Below the pieces are notes generated by a model. It worked only from the letters and a program-made list of their open reading frames with translations. It made no database searches and had not been told where the DNA came from. Shown here in pieces: positions 34,548-46,287 of a stretch of 64,000 nt of DNA. The DNA comes from Amphirosellinia nigrospora (Eukaryota; Ascomycota; Sordariomycetes; Xylariales; Xylariaceae). The DNA is taken from positions 372,001 through 436,000 of the forward strand of contig SCHM01000005.1 of NCBI GenBank assembly GCA_004123355.1. The letters run 5' to 3'. Position numbers and translations under genes: made by a program. Within the stretch, counting starts at the first letter, position 1; each line of letters begins with the position of its first letter.

Positions 34548-35416
34548 TCACCATTGGTGGTGCTTTACGTTCGACAGCACAGAGAAGTGGTCTTCCGGCA
34601 GACTCTCGAAAGCGTCTTGCGCCCTGTGCATAGCTTCTATAGCCTCCGAGGTCCCGATATCTTCGACTTGGCGACGTGCAATCTTGAACCTCTCCGCGAG
34701 CTCCGTCATGAGCTTTACGGACTCGTGGCGCGTATGCCTCTCAGTGCACTTGAAACACATGTCACCGATGGTCCCACCATTGGCAAGGGTTTTGGGGAGT
34801 GTGTGGATGGTATCTTGAGCAATAAGGCGAGGCTGCACTTTATGCTTACAACCTTTGTGGATCATGTTAGTGCGACAGAAGGGACAGGAGTTGTTATTTT
34901 GAAGCCAGATATTCATACAACTGCGGCAAGATATATGCCCGCAGGGGAGAATGGAGGCCATATCAGGGTCGGAGCTTTCAGCTGTGATGGCTAATTTCAA
35001 GGGTGCTAGGCAACAGATCTGACATGTGAGGTTCTTGGGCTCATCTATGAGGAATGTGATTCGCGGGATGGGACGAAGGAGTCGTGGTTGGGGGTCTTCT
35101 CAAGCCTGGGGTCTCTCACCGTAGGCATTGCGCGAGATTGTATCAAGAACCCTCGCACGAGATACTTGAGGTAATTTGTGGGGTCTCGAGGCTTGTTAGC
35201 CGGTGAAGAGGAATCTTCAGAGCTGCTAGAGCTCGCCTCGGGACTAGGTGTATCAGGGCTTCGCTGCTGGCCATCGTGTTGTTCTATCTGTGGCTGGTTG
35301 CGGTGTGGTAAGTCTGCTGTCATGTCTCTCCATTGAATAATTGCTTCGGAATCTGTCAGCGGCCACTGTACCGTTCTGGTGGAGGGCCTATGGGGAATTT
35401 CTACTGCGACAGGCAT
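34548..35416 (-). CDS. RING-finger protein (probable E3 ubiquitin ligase)
   Basis: The start is ATG 35416. A Ser/Glu-rich N-terminal half leads to a short conserved stretch (KPRDPTNYLKYLVRGFL), then RITFLIDEPKNLTCQICC opening a C3HC4 RING: TCQIC ... LPCGHISCRSCMNIWLQ ... CPFCR. Cys and His metal ligands are present in order. After it come a cysteine-bearing conserved tail (GCKHKVQPRLI, IGDMCFKCTERH) and a helical end (VKLMTELAERFKIARRQVED). One base is lost near 35068, at the join between the two halves. RING proteins of this layout are ubiquitin ligases; the substrate is unknown. There is no membrane helix. Confidence 0.82.
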
Positions 35417-36277
35417 ATTACTTCTGTTTTGGGGGACTTGGTTGGTGTTTATTTCGGGGCGTTTCGATGGTATTGGTGCTGCAAGGTGATGGGGGTTATC
35501 TCTTCCTCGAAATCGTCTCGGATGGCTCTTCGACCCAGGCGTATCTGGCTTGCTTACGACTTCTCTGGAACACAGTTTAGCTTAGGGTAGCTGAGGCATA
35601 TATACAACTTTTAGCTGAAAGGGAGATTCTGGTAATAATGGCATTATCTTTCTTCGTTGACTTTATTGTGAATTGGCGTTCACCACTGGCGAAATTGGCG
35701 CGCGCAGAGTATTATACAATAAAGCCTCTTCAGAAATCATTCAAACAAAAGCTTTGTGCACGTCTAGAAGGTTGCATTGTCTCTCTTTGTCACACGAAAC
35801 CTTGGAATTTTTCAATTCTAGGAGGCTATGAAAGCCATGCCCATCATTACTACCTTTTTCAATGGACATTGTTAACTCAATCCAATGCGATTGTTTTGAG
35901 AATAAAGAGATCCCTATACAAAGATGAGGTGCATTGGCAAGACTGAATCGGTTGGCCTAGAGATTGGAAGGATGAAGTGTAAACGTCTAATACCCATACT
36001 CGGCGCACCTACCCTGGCGAAGCGGTCCCACTATAAAGTGTGGAGAGGAAGGCTGGAGGCAGTGATCCGTTATAATTTTTAGCCCCATGTTCAGCCTCAC
36101 CTACACTTTCTAGCAGCATTATTTACAATTGAGGGGCCCCAATAGGCAATTCATCACACGCCCAACTTCAACTACAAACCGACCCAACGCAACTCCCAAT
36201 TCGCGTCAATTGTCCGTCAAACTCAAATCTAAAACGGTAAACCCCACCCAGGCCCGCTTCGCCAAAAGAAAACAAAA
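35417..36277. other. Divergent promoter region of RING and LEA1 genes
   Basis: About 860 bases between the starts of two divergent genes. The plus-strand frame at 35638-35946 (102 codons) has no recognisable feature. No named sites. Confidence 0.35.
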
Positions 36278-37321
36278 ATGAGGCTCACGGCCGAGCTTCT
36301 ACAGAACTCGCCGTCATGGCTCAACGCGCTGAAGGAGCGCGAGCTGGACCTTCGAGGTACGTCAGAAAAGAACAGATACTACACGTCTATTTGATCTAGT
36401 CGTCAAGCCAAGGAGAGATAGAGCAGAGTTGATAGCGAGCCCTTTGTCGGCCTGAACAGGACACCGCATTCCCGCCATCGAGAACCTGGGTGTCGCAGGT
36501 GTGAGTTTATGACCCTCCCCCTCCCCTCTCCTCTCTTCCCAATACGTATCTTTGTTGTGTCTGTCCCGCTGGTTACTAATCTGATCGTTTTGGTTCCCGC
36601 AGCCCCAAGATGCCATAGATCTAGTCGACAACGATATCCAAGTGCTGGGTAACTTCCCGCTCTCGCCGCGGATACACACGCTCCTCCTGGCGCGCAACCG
36701 CGTCTCCTCGATACAGCTGACGATCGCCAATTCCATCCCGAACCTCACGAACCTCCAGCTGGAGTCGAATAGCCTGAACGAGCTCGCCGACCTAGACCCG
36801 CTGGGATCATTCCCGCGGTTGACACACCTGGTGCTGCGCGACAACCCCGTCACAAAGAAGGAGGTGAGCATAATTCCTACGTCCTCCGAATGCCGACAGG
36901 AGAGAGAGAGGAGAGAAACGAGACGCTGACGTTCCTCTTTGCCGAACCATAGCATTACCGGTATTGGGTCCTCTGGCGCTGCCCATCGGTCCGGTTCCTC
37001 GACTACGCCAAGGTGAAGGACGCGGAGCGCAAGCATGCGAAGGAGCTATTCGGCACGGCCGAGGCGCCCACGGAGCTGGCGACGACGATCATGAGCGTCA
37101 AGTCCAAGACTTTTGACACCTCGGCTTCCCTCGAGAGTGGGGCCGCTGCTACCAGCCTGTCGATGCGCATGTCTAGGATCAAGCTCACCGACAAGGAGAA
37201 GAAGCGGCTGCAGGATATGATCAAGAAGGCGACGAGCCTGGACGAGATCACGAGGCTTGAGACGATGCTTAGGGAGGGCAGGTTGCCGGCGGTGTTCACC
37301 TCAAATGAGATGGAGGAATGA
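36278..37321 (+). CDS. LEA1: U2 small nuclear ribonucleoprotein A' (LEA1)
   Basis: Four exons, 36278-36356, 36460-36500, 36603-36863 and 36953-37321, join without any frame break. The N-terminus MRLTAELLQNSPSWLNALKE is the conserved U2A' start. Leucine-rich repeats follow (ELDLRGHRIPAIENLG, LVDNDIQVLGNFPL, IHTLLLARNRVSSI, LTNLQLESNSLNEL, LTHLVLRDNPVT), then the LRR cap with VRFLDYAKVKDAERK, and a charged C-terminus. It binds U2B'' and U2 snRNA stem-loop IV in the spliceosome. The gene is the clean control of this window: intact frames show that not every locus is damaged. Confidence 0.95.
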
Positions 37322-37635
37322 GCGGACGTGTTAAATAACTTGGCGTAGGTAAAAAATGGCTGTGGTCTATTTTCATGAATGTGTTAAGGTCTGATATTAC
37401 CCATGAATAAAGGCGATATCATTCTCACTCCGTAACGGCACTACACATTATCAAAATGCGGATTGATGACTCTTCTCATGCTAACGTAACACGTAATTCT
37501 CCTCTCACACAACGTTCTCTACGGATCATGGTTGATACAGGAGAGCAACGCCTCACATGGCCAACTAATACAATACCTCTTGCTATTCCGTCTTCAAACT
37601 TCGTTTTTTCTATAGACGCCCGCGGCCGGTCCTAA
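37322..37635. other. Converging 3' ends
   Basis: About 310 bases between LEA1 (plus) and the histone-fold gene (minus). Nothing further is seen. Confidence 0.4.
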
Positions 37636-38494
37636 TCAGCCATGTGGACATCCATCCCTCATCCTCACCCTCACCCCCCTATTCGCCCGCCTCATCTCGT
37701 CTGCAGCTGCTCGTTCGGATCATCGAGGCATCGTCCTCGCTCACGATCTTGCGCCGCTAGCCCCCACGAAACTGGTGATGCTGTGATTCTTCCCCGCGCC
37801 GCCGGTGCTGCCGCGGGCCCCTTGTGCTTCTTGCCGTTCGGCTGCCGCGGCGGTTCCGGTTGCGAGTCGTCGACTGCTGCGCACCGGCCGCACCGCTACG
37901 CTGCGCTGGCCCCGCCTTCGCGGCGGCGCCCCGCTTAGGTTCGCGCGCGTCGCGGCCGGTGTGCTTTGATTTGCTTGTAGGGCACCGTCTTGGGGATGTG
38001 TTCTAGGAACTGTAGGTTGTCGTGTGGGAGACTGCGTTTGCTGTGATCGTGTTAGTCGGGATGGAACTTGGAAGGGAGGGGGGTGGAGAGAGGTAGTACC
38101 TAGGTCCTTGTATTGAATGTTTCGTCGGGGCTTGCGCTCTAGCTTGGCATGTTTAGGCTTCGTTGGCGAGATATTGGATGAACATCTCCTGCTCGGAGGT
38201 TAGGTTTGGTCTGTCAGGGGCTGTGAAGGAGTAAGGAGTGTGATTGAAACTCACGGTTGCCAGTGTGATGACGAAGGCGGCGTTGTTGGAGCAGATGTTG
38301 ATGTCTTGATCCTGGGCAATGATCTTCTTCACTCTTGATACTATTGGTATTTGTTAGTAGAGTTTATGAGTTGAGTTGCTGAAGGATTTTGCATCATGCG
38401 TGTACGGATGCTGATAACAGATGGACTCACGTGGAAGCTGGGCTTGGCCTGTCACCTCTTTCCTAGGAGGAATGGCCGTCGTATTGTAAGGCAT
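37636..38494 (-). CDS. Histone-fold subunit, DNA polymerase epsilon / CHRAC (Dpb3, NF-YC-like) type
   Basis: ATG 38494 opens MPYNTTAIPPRKEVTGQAQL (exon 38494-38431). Exon 38340-38255 reads SRVKKIIAQDQDINICSNNA, then AFVITLAT. The next exon starts at 38188 with EMFIQYLANEA, then KLERKPRRNIQYKDL and HDNLQFLEHIPKTVPYKQIK. This is the CBF/NF-Y histone fold as found in Dpb3/CHRAC-15/17-like proteins. A low-complexity Ala/Gly/Arg-rich tail ends with DPNEQLQ and EMRRANRG; the stop is at 37636. Frame breaks are needed near 38155, 37960 and 37690, all in or next to GC-rich runs. The product is nuclear and heterodimerises with a second histone-fold subunit. NF-YC (Hap5) is less likely, as its hallmark sequence is absent. 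Confidence 0.78.
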
Positions 38495-39253
38495 GATGTA
38501 CAATGATATGTGTGCCTAATTCTCTACAGGATGAATACTGAAGTTATATCAGATCTCGTGAGCAAACACCGACACCATGGTAAGATGTCCGGGAGGCTCG
38601 TCCTTTGCCTGTAAATTGTGGTTAGTGAGGTCATATTATCTCATGTATGCTCCTATTTCCAATGAAGTTGGGTAAAAACTCGACATTGGATTTGGTGTTG
38701 ACTATCAAGTTTCTCACTTTGAGATCTGCGTACTAGTGACGAACTGAAATACACATATGCTAAGAAGATGATGCCACATGAATTAGAGGTAATGAATAGA
38801 ATCAAACAAACTCACTTATTTTTAGCAAATAAACCAGAAAGGGTATCAAGGCTGTACGTATGTGATGAGGCTCTTCTGCGCGGTGAGTATGGCTGCACGC
38901 GTGGTCGAGACGCGACCCTATTAAAGTCAAAAAGTGGCAGGTACCTAATTCAATCGTCTTGGCATGGCTGTATTTAGGTACCGTACCCACTGCCACAGCA
39001 GCCAAGCCCGGTTCCAGACCTCTGGCAGAGGCCTGGCCGACACCCCTAACAAGCCCATTACGTACTGCTGTGCGCTTCAATCCCGGCGCAATTGAATGCT
39101 AGGTGTAGCTCTCTATCCAATACATCAAACAACACCAAAACAACAACTCATTCGCCATTGTTGGCCATATATATCTCACCTATTCCGTACACCAACCATT
39201 GAATTTGCCGTTAGCGAGATATACCAAGCGATAATGTTCAGAGCGTCGGGGCG
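38495..39253. promoter_or_regulatory. Divergent promoter region of histone-fold and CLC genes
   Basis: About 760 bases. Just before the CLC start an upstream ATG (39234) opens a 7-codon frame that ends over the CLC ATG. If one G is missing from the G-run at 39248-39251 it would instead be an N-terminal extension. TAGGTACC-type words occur near 38940 and 38975. Confidence 0.4.
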
Positions 39254-41939
39254 ATGAATAGACAATCTTCCTCGGTCTCCCTCGCCCATCCAGAACCCCT
39301 CCGACGACCTTCGGTGAGCTCGAGATTCTCCTACGCCGTGACCACGGCCGAGCGAGGCGAGGATGACAATGCCCCTGCCCAGAGCCAGATCGAGGAGGAG
39401 ATCGCCGAAATCAAGAGATACGAGGTACGTCTTTGCGCTCGCTTTGTGGAGCTATTCGCTCGGCTCGAGTCCTGACTTATCTGCCTAGGATTTCACCACC
39501 ATAGGTACGCAACCCGACAAATGCGACTCTCCTTTATAATCTCTGCTAAGCTTCGTCAATAGACTGGGTCCAGGATGCGGCGCAGGAACGACTTCGACGG
39601 AACGTGCAACGGAGGAAGGCGATTGGACGATACGGCCAAGGCAAGGTCTCTTGGAGATATCAGTTGTGGGAATCCTACGATGCAGCCCAGGGATGGATCG
39701 TCGTCACCCTCATAGGCGCCGCCATCGGCGTCAACGCTGCATTTCTAAATATCATAACCGAATGGCTCGGTGACGTGAAGACGGGTTATTGCACAACGGC
39801 CTTCTACCTCAATGAGAATTTCTGCTGCTGGGGCGAAGATAATGGTTGCCCACACTGGCACAAGTGGACTGGTTTTGGGCCTGCTAACTATGTTATATAT
39901 ATTCTCTTTGCCGTAAGTGAGACACCGGCCTACATTTTGGAATTCATGAGCTGAGTTTGGTAGACTATATTTGCATGGACGGCGGCTACGCTGGTGAAAT
40001 CTTTCGCCCCTACGCTGCCGGCTCGGGTATCTCGGAGATCAAGTGCATCATTGCCGGCTTCGTCATGAAGGGCTTTCTAGGTTTCTGGACACTACTTATC
40101 AAGTCCGTCGCCCTTCCCCTTGCTATTGGATCTGGCCTGTCGGTGGGTAAAGAGGGCCCAAGTGTGCATTACGCAGTTTGCACGGGCAACGTGATCTCGA
40201 GGATGTTTGACAAGTATAGGCGCAATGCGTCGAAGACCCGAGAAATCCTCAGCGCTTGTGCTGCCGCCGTGTAGCGGTAGCGTTCGGCAGTCCCATTGGG
40301 GGCGTTCTCTTTTCCTTGGAAGAGATGTCGAATTACTTCCCTCTCAAGACTCTATGGCGGAGTTATTTCTGTGCTCTCGTCGCAACCGCAGTACTGGCGG
40401 CGATGAACCCTTTCAGGACCGGCCAGCTCGTCATGTTCCAGGTCAAATATGACAGATCATGGCATCTATTTGAAACAATTCCATATATCTTCATCGGGAT
40501 TTTCGGAGGCTTGTATGGCGCGTTTGTTATCAAATGGAATCTCCAAGTACAGTCGTTCCGAAAGAAGTATCTAAAAGACTGGCCTGTCCTCGAAGCGACT
40601 CTACTAGCGGCAGGGACAGCTATCATCTGCTACCCCAACGCATTTCTACGAATCGATATGACGGAGAGCATGGAGATTCTTTTCCTCGAGTGCGAAGGAG
40701 CTGAGGATTACCACGGCCTATGCGAGCAGGACAAGTTTTGGTCTAATGTGCTATCTTTGTCACTTGCGACCGTGATCAGGATCTTCCTAGTTATCATCTC
40801 CTACGGCTGCAAGGTTCCTGCCGGAATATTTGTTCCTTCTATGGCCATCGGCGCCACATTTGGCCGCACAGTCGGGTGATTATGCAAGCTATCTATCATT
40901 CGAACCCGGATAGTGTGTTCTTCTCGGCTTGTCCTCCGGACGAACCATGTATAACGCCTGGAACCTATGCCTTTTTAGGTGCTGCCGCTGCGCTCAGCGG
41001 TATCATGCATATCACCGTCTCGGTCGTGGTTATATGTTTGAGCTTACAGGGCATTGACCTACATTCTACCCACTATGATCGTAGTGGGCGTTACGAAGCT
41101 CGTATCCGAATTGTTTGGGAAAGGTGGCATTGCTGACCGCATGATCTGGTTCAGCGGCTTCCATTTCTTGATAATAAAGAGGAGCACAACTTTGGCGTCC
41201 GGTATCTACTGTCATGACCGGTGATGTCGTGGCCATCCCCATACATGGAATGACTCTCCAATCCATCGAAGATCTTCTCAAGAATCCTCAATACCAGGGC
41301 TTTCCCATCGTCGAGAATCTTCGAACCAAGATACTTGTCGGGTATATTGGCAGGACAGAACTACGATATGCTATTGACCGCCTGCGTCGCGATCAAACCA
41401 TGGCCGTGAACCCGCAAGCCAAATGCGACTTCTCCCCGCCGGCAGTGAGTTCCCTGGTACCTATGACACCAACCGTAACGATCAGCCATCCAGACTTCAG
41501 CACATCATCAGCCTCGATCGACTTTAGCCGCTATGTGGACGCCACGCCCGTAACGGTCCACCCGCGGCTCCCACTCGAGACGGTCATGGACATGTTCCGC
41601 AAGATCGGACCTCGCGTGATTCTCATCGAGCATCACGGGAAACTAACAGGGCTAGTGACGGTCAAGGATTGTCTGAAGTACCAGTTCAAGGTAGAAGCGG
41701 CGGAGAACCCGCGCGAGGAGCGCGAGATAGCTAAAGGTCATGAGAAACTGTATAATATCATAGAGAACGTAGCGGGCTGGTTCTCGGGCAAGGTGGCGGA
41801 TGTTAGCGGGGGCCGGATACGGCTGGGTACCGGAGGCGAGGAAACAAACGCGCTGCTGCGCGGTGGGAATGCGTTGATTTTGGACGGCGATGAGGATCTG
41901 GCTGATGTTGATGGCGTCGAGCTTGAGAGGAGACGGTAG
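39254..41939 (+). CDS. CLC-type voltage-gated chloride channel/antiporter with CBS pair (Gef1-like)
   Basis: Exons are 39254-39424, 39488-39503 (16 nt, coding the conserved DFTTI), 39563-39912 and 39964-41939. CLC signatures are [16 protein letters not shown] (gating glutamate present), [13 protein letters not shown] and [15 protein letters not shown]. Later come [17 protein letters not shown] and the CBS domains from [13 protein letters not shown] to about codon 41690 ([13 protein letters not shown]). Seven single-base losses are inferred near 40011, 40270, 40878, 41032, 41052, 41165 and 41206; each restores a highly conserved sequence, e.g. [20 protein letters not shown]. Gef1-type CLCs are Cl-/H+ exchangers of Golgi, endosome or vacuole membranes and help metal and pH homeostasis. 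The gene is almost certainly intact in the living organism. Confidence 0.92.
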
Positions 41940-43350
41940 ATGGTTTGGGTTTTTGGTAGAATTTCAATGGCTTTTTTTTTGGCGTCTGGGGTTACTTACT
42001 GTAAAATGTGAATGATCTCTGAAACTTATCTTCGTTGTGTGATGATCGCGTTTGTTTGATTACGATTTCGGTCGTGGATTGGGGCATACCAAATTTTCAC
42101 AGCGTGTCTCTCGGTGAGCCATCTAGGTTTATTCGTGCCGTGACCGATGCTGCTACCCCCGAGATAGAGTCGGTGACCCTCCTCTTCCGAGGCTTCTGGC
42201 AGAAAAATGGGTTTGCCGCCGGTCTTGCGAGGGAGCGATCTGTGCTTGAGGATGGACCTGGTGGGTTTCTTTAAAGGGGAGTTAGGGCCAGTTTGTCTGG
42301 CTGGCAAGTACTTTAGACGCATCGAATTGAAGAGCTTGGGGTTCTGATATTACGACATAATTATTGGGTTCAAGTCGCTCTTGTTAAGGATAGGATATTG
42401 TTGGATGGGTATCATAATTCCCACTCCTGATTATTCCGGTGTTTGTTGAATTACTCTTCTTAAATAAGGAGGGTGGAGCAAGGGTTTGTATTCAAAGGGT
42501 AACGTGTTAGGTCTATGATAATATTTTCATGTCTAATAGGAGCTTGATGAGGGCTTCGACTTTGACATAAGGACTGGTAAAGAGATCTGAGTATCTCTTC
42601 GTAGGCTAGCTTTGATTATGTACGTGTCTGCTTATTTTTTTTCGCCATTGGGTGATTTCGTAGCGGTGTTGTTTATGTGTGTCACTAAGTTCTGGGTGCG
42701 ATTTTGCTTCGGTTTCCTTGTCCTTTCAATGAGAACCATTGGGCAACATTTATATATTAGTGACGGGATCGCTCGTTAGCGTAAATAATATCGAGGTGTA
42801 GTCGAACCGTGGAAATATACCTAATTGATCTCCATGTAAGACTTCGTAATCATGAATTAATGAGACGATTCATCATAAACAGTAAACCTAATTTTCATCG
42901 CCACCAGCCATTTATCGCGATGACTGACCTAATATCCATCCTGCATGAGTGAATTTACTTGTTACAAGTTTGCTACACCTCCGTCTTATGATCGTGAGAG
43001 GGTGTTTGGGTGCAACGATGTTGGTAACTCACTGGGTTAGATAGGTGGAGTTATCATATTGGGGTTTATCTTCCGTTTTTCTACTTTTGCGTATTACTAT
43101 TCATTTACTACCACCAATCTAAGTACTTAAGACTCGATCAGCAGCTAGCTGCCAGCGGCCAGTTACGTCATGCAGATAGATAGGCAAAGATGCAAATAAT
43201 CTGCCTGGGTAGTTAGATAGCCTCCGCGTATGGTTAAGGGTCTTTGTGCAATAGCAAGTGTCTATCTCAAATATATGGTCTCTGATATAGGCAAATAGAT
43301 AATGCGCGGCTTTACCTGCTTAGGTATGTATCTCATTTCTCTGAGTGCAT

Positions 43351-43388
43351 ATATGTATGTATGTATGTATGTACGTATGTATGTATGG
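43351..43388. repeat. (ATGT)n microsatellite
   Basis: About nine tandem ATGT units with one C interruption. It is non-coding and lies in the gene-poor stretch. Confidence 0.9.
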
Positions 43389-43704
43389 ATTTCAATAAGT
43401 AGGGTAGGGTAAGGCGGGAACGGCGCTCCAGATCTATTAATCTATCTATCTCGGCATCGCAGCCCAGCCCCCGTTCACCATTGCGGCTCTTCTCGGTTAT
43501 TCTTGCGTTGTTGCATCTGTAAAGAACTTTTGGGGTCGGTTACATTGTGCTCGCTACCTCGCTAGTTGTACACCTGACCCATGGCAACGCATTTTGTTTC
43601 TATTACGTCTGCGTATTTCTTTAAATATTTCTTTGCACGTCTGTGTGTTCGCCTCTCTCTCCTCGTACGTGTTTGCACGCCACTTCTATGATGTATGTAA
43701 TTAA

Positions 43705-43833
43705 AAGACACCACGAGGCGGAGTGTCATCCGCGTATTTGCCTAAACGGCGACCTCGCGCTCGAGATCCGCTGGAACCCGAGCCGATCTGACCTGTGCTC
43801 TTCTTCGTGCTTTCGGTATGCCTGTGGCACGAT
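43705..43833 (-). CDS. Possible C-terminal exon of an unidentified gene
   Basis: On the minus strand a good acceptor (GTGCCACAG) precedes a frame ending SGSRARGRRLGKYADDTPPR, then GVF and stop. A matching donor (GTAAGTATT) lies about 130 bases upstream, near 43963. The basic, Ser/Gly-rich peptide looks like the tail of a real protein, but I cannot find the rest of the gene. Confidence 0.25.
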
Positions 43834-46287
43834 AGGTAAGTGCTGATTTCCGTGGGAACATCCGTGCGTTGTGAGAATGCTTGGTTCTTTCGGAAAACTA
43901 ATTTCTCACGATGTTGCTTCGACGTGGGATCTTTTGCAATGGTAACGTGGTACAATACTTACCTTTCTAAGGTGGTTGATTGGATGGAGGGTATATATGT
44001 CAGGTATTATATATCTGGGAGATGTGTGTTATATAATTAGGTAGGTGTTTGCGTTACATCGCGAGATATGCCCCTGTGAGATTGATGGATGTTATATAGT
44101 TATGTTAGTATATGTGTGATATAAAAGATAGATCTTTGCTTGATGAGATGCACCCTAGTCTACTAGCATTCTGTATCCTCGCATCTGGTTCTCGAGCCGT
44201 AATGTGATCTCTCATCACTTTCAACAGCGCTACAGGTAGACAGATAAGTAGGTAGGCAGGCACAGCGTTGACATGTGGACGGCGCACGGCCATAACAAGG
44301 CTTGGCTAAGTTATGTTAGCTTGGGACTATCGTGACAAAATCATGACTTTTCTCTTCTTCTCTTTGCTATTGGCGTGGTATCCAATCGTGAGATAGGGAC
44401 TAGTTGATCTGTCACCTCTGGTGGGTATGACAAGGTGTGTGCGCGCGCGCATACCGCAAGCACATTGACAAAACATGATTTGCTTATGTCAAGAGATTCG
44501 CGAAAACAATGACGTGTGGGCCGAGAACCGAACAGATTGATCCGTTGGTCAAGAAAGTTTGCGGATCATCGAAGCTGGGTCACGGCATAACTGCGACCAC
44601 TTATACGTTGGTTTGACGTTGGATCGAGGCACAGACGTTGAAGCGTTGGGGGCCAACCTCCACGAGACTTGCAGGTTGCATGAGACGTTGTTGTCGTGGT
44701 GGAATAACAATTGAAGTCGGCTTTTGGGGAACTTGATTGAACTCAAACCCCAAAAGATGCGCTAATTTTTATAACTCGGAGCCGAAATAGAATGGGACGG
44801 TCTTTATGGTCTGCATACTAATGTGAAAGGCGTTATTCGCTGGGTAGGGTAGACGTTGGTCATGGATAGTCTATATGGAGACTATGCTCCTCACTTATCT
44901 CATTGCTCTTCGCACATAAAGAAATTGTGCGACTCAGATCTGGCTTTGTAATAATATACAATACCCTGAGCGGCACTTACTTAGTCTCGGACTCACTCAT
45001 TCACTATCGAGATCATGTTCGGGCCGAGGCGGTAATTATCTTTTGATAACGGCCCTTAATTCCTTCTCAATCAAGCCGCTCGAGGTTTTGAGATGGCGTC
45101 ATTCTGAACTGCCAATATCCCATCATGAGTGTGCATTTCTCTCCAAGCCTCATGTATTATCGGTTTCCCCGAAGATGCCATCTCAGGCTCTTATCAGACA
45201 GATCTGTATGTTGGTGATCTCACAGTGGCGACCACGGGAATGCATATGCACGTTCGCAAGATGTCAACTGAGCGGCTTCACGTGTGAGCGAAGCAACCTG
45301 TCAACAGGCGCCGCACAATTCTGGTTGCACCATATTTGGAGCAAGCTATTCTCATTCAAGATGTTGGATTGGGCCGTTTCGCTGGAGCTCTCTCGGATCT
45401 CGTGCCTGATCGGCAGTAACGCTCATCTATTCTTCCTCTTCCAGCTTAACGGCCGGCATTCGCCAAGTCAAAGTAAGCCTTTCTTTTTTCACCTTTGACC
45501 AGCGACGTCGACAACCAACCCCCCGCCCTGGTCCGCGGTCCGACCAGATTGCTGCGAGAATCGAGTTACCCTTAATATCCGTGCCGTGTCTACTCCACAA
45601 TTTACTCCGCACTGCAACCCTGATTTTCCAGTTGTGGTGTGAGCGGACCAAGCTAATTACAAAAGCAGGACGTCTGGTAGGTCTTGGCTGTGTGTGCTTT
45701 TGCAGTAGGCTACTCACTAAGAGAATGAGACCATGCCTTATTGTGACTCTTGAAACCTACACTAACCTGACCCTCGTGCGGCGACGTACGCTATACTTGG
45801 CAATTCTACTCCTACCTACACCTCTGTACTAAAATGTCTGAGCGCGCGGTGAGATTATTTTTAAGATGGCTGTTTCTCCGCAGCGTGCTAGTTAGTCTAA
45901 AGAGACCGACGGCGGGGAAACCTTGGAATGCTCAGGGGTGTGTTCCGGATAAATTCCAATCTGTCTTAAGTACAGAGGCAGGGCGATCCACCCGCGAATC
46001 CTAACCCCTGTGGCGGGCCTTTTGGACTGAATCCACGATCGGTAATACCTGCTTTCGGGAGGAGGCTTGAACAAGCTATGCCATGACGGAAGGTGAGGGC
46101 TTCGTTCCAGATGAAGATCACCGTGAGAGTGGCCGAGAGGCGCGGGAGCGCTGGCTTAAGAGTCGCAGCCCTTGGGACGACGTGGCTTGTCGTATTTCTC
46201 CTCCTCCTCCTCTTCACTACTTGTCGTTGGGACTTGATTGGTATCCTTAGCCACTCTCCTCTGTACCTAGGTCTTTCAGCTGCCAGT

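Larger units (their letters stand above)
41940..46287. other. Gene-poor stretch downstream of CLC
   Basis: Over 4 kb with no gene I can support apart from a possible small minus-strand exon at 43833-43705. It contains an ATGT microsatellite (43351-43388), a GC dinucleotide tract near 44440 and several TAGGTAGG words. Open frames are short and unlike known proteins. Confidence 0.35.

Noticed and set aside
34554-34994. 146-codon plus-strand frame
   Set aside because: Antisense to the RING domain exon.
36362-37036. 224-codon minus-strand frame
   Set aside because: It lies antisense across exons and introns of LEA1, whose splicing and motifs are clear. It has no domain.
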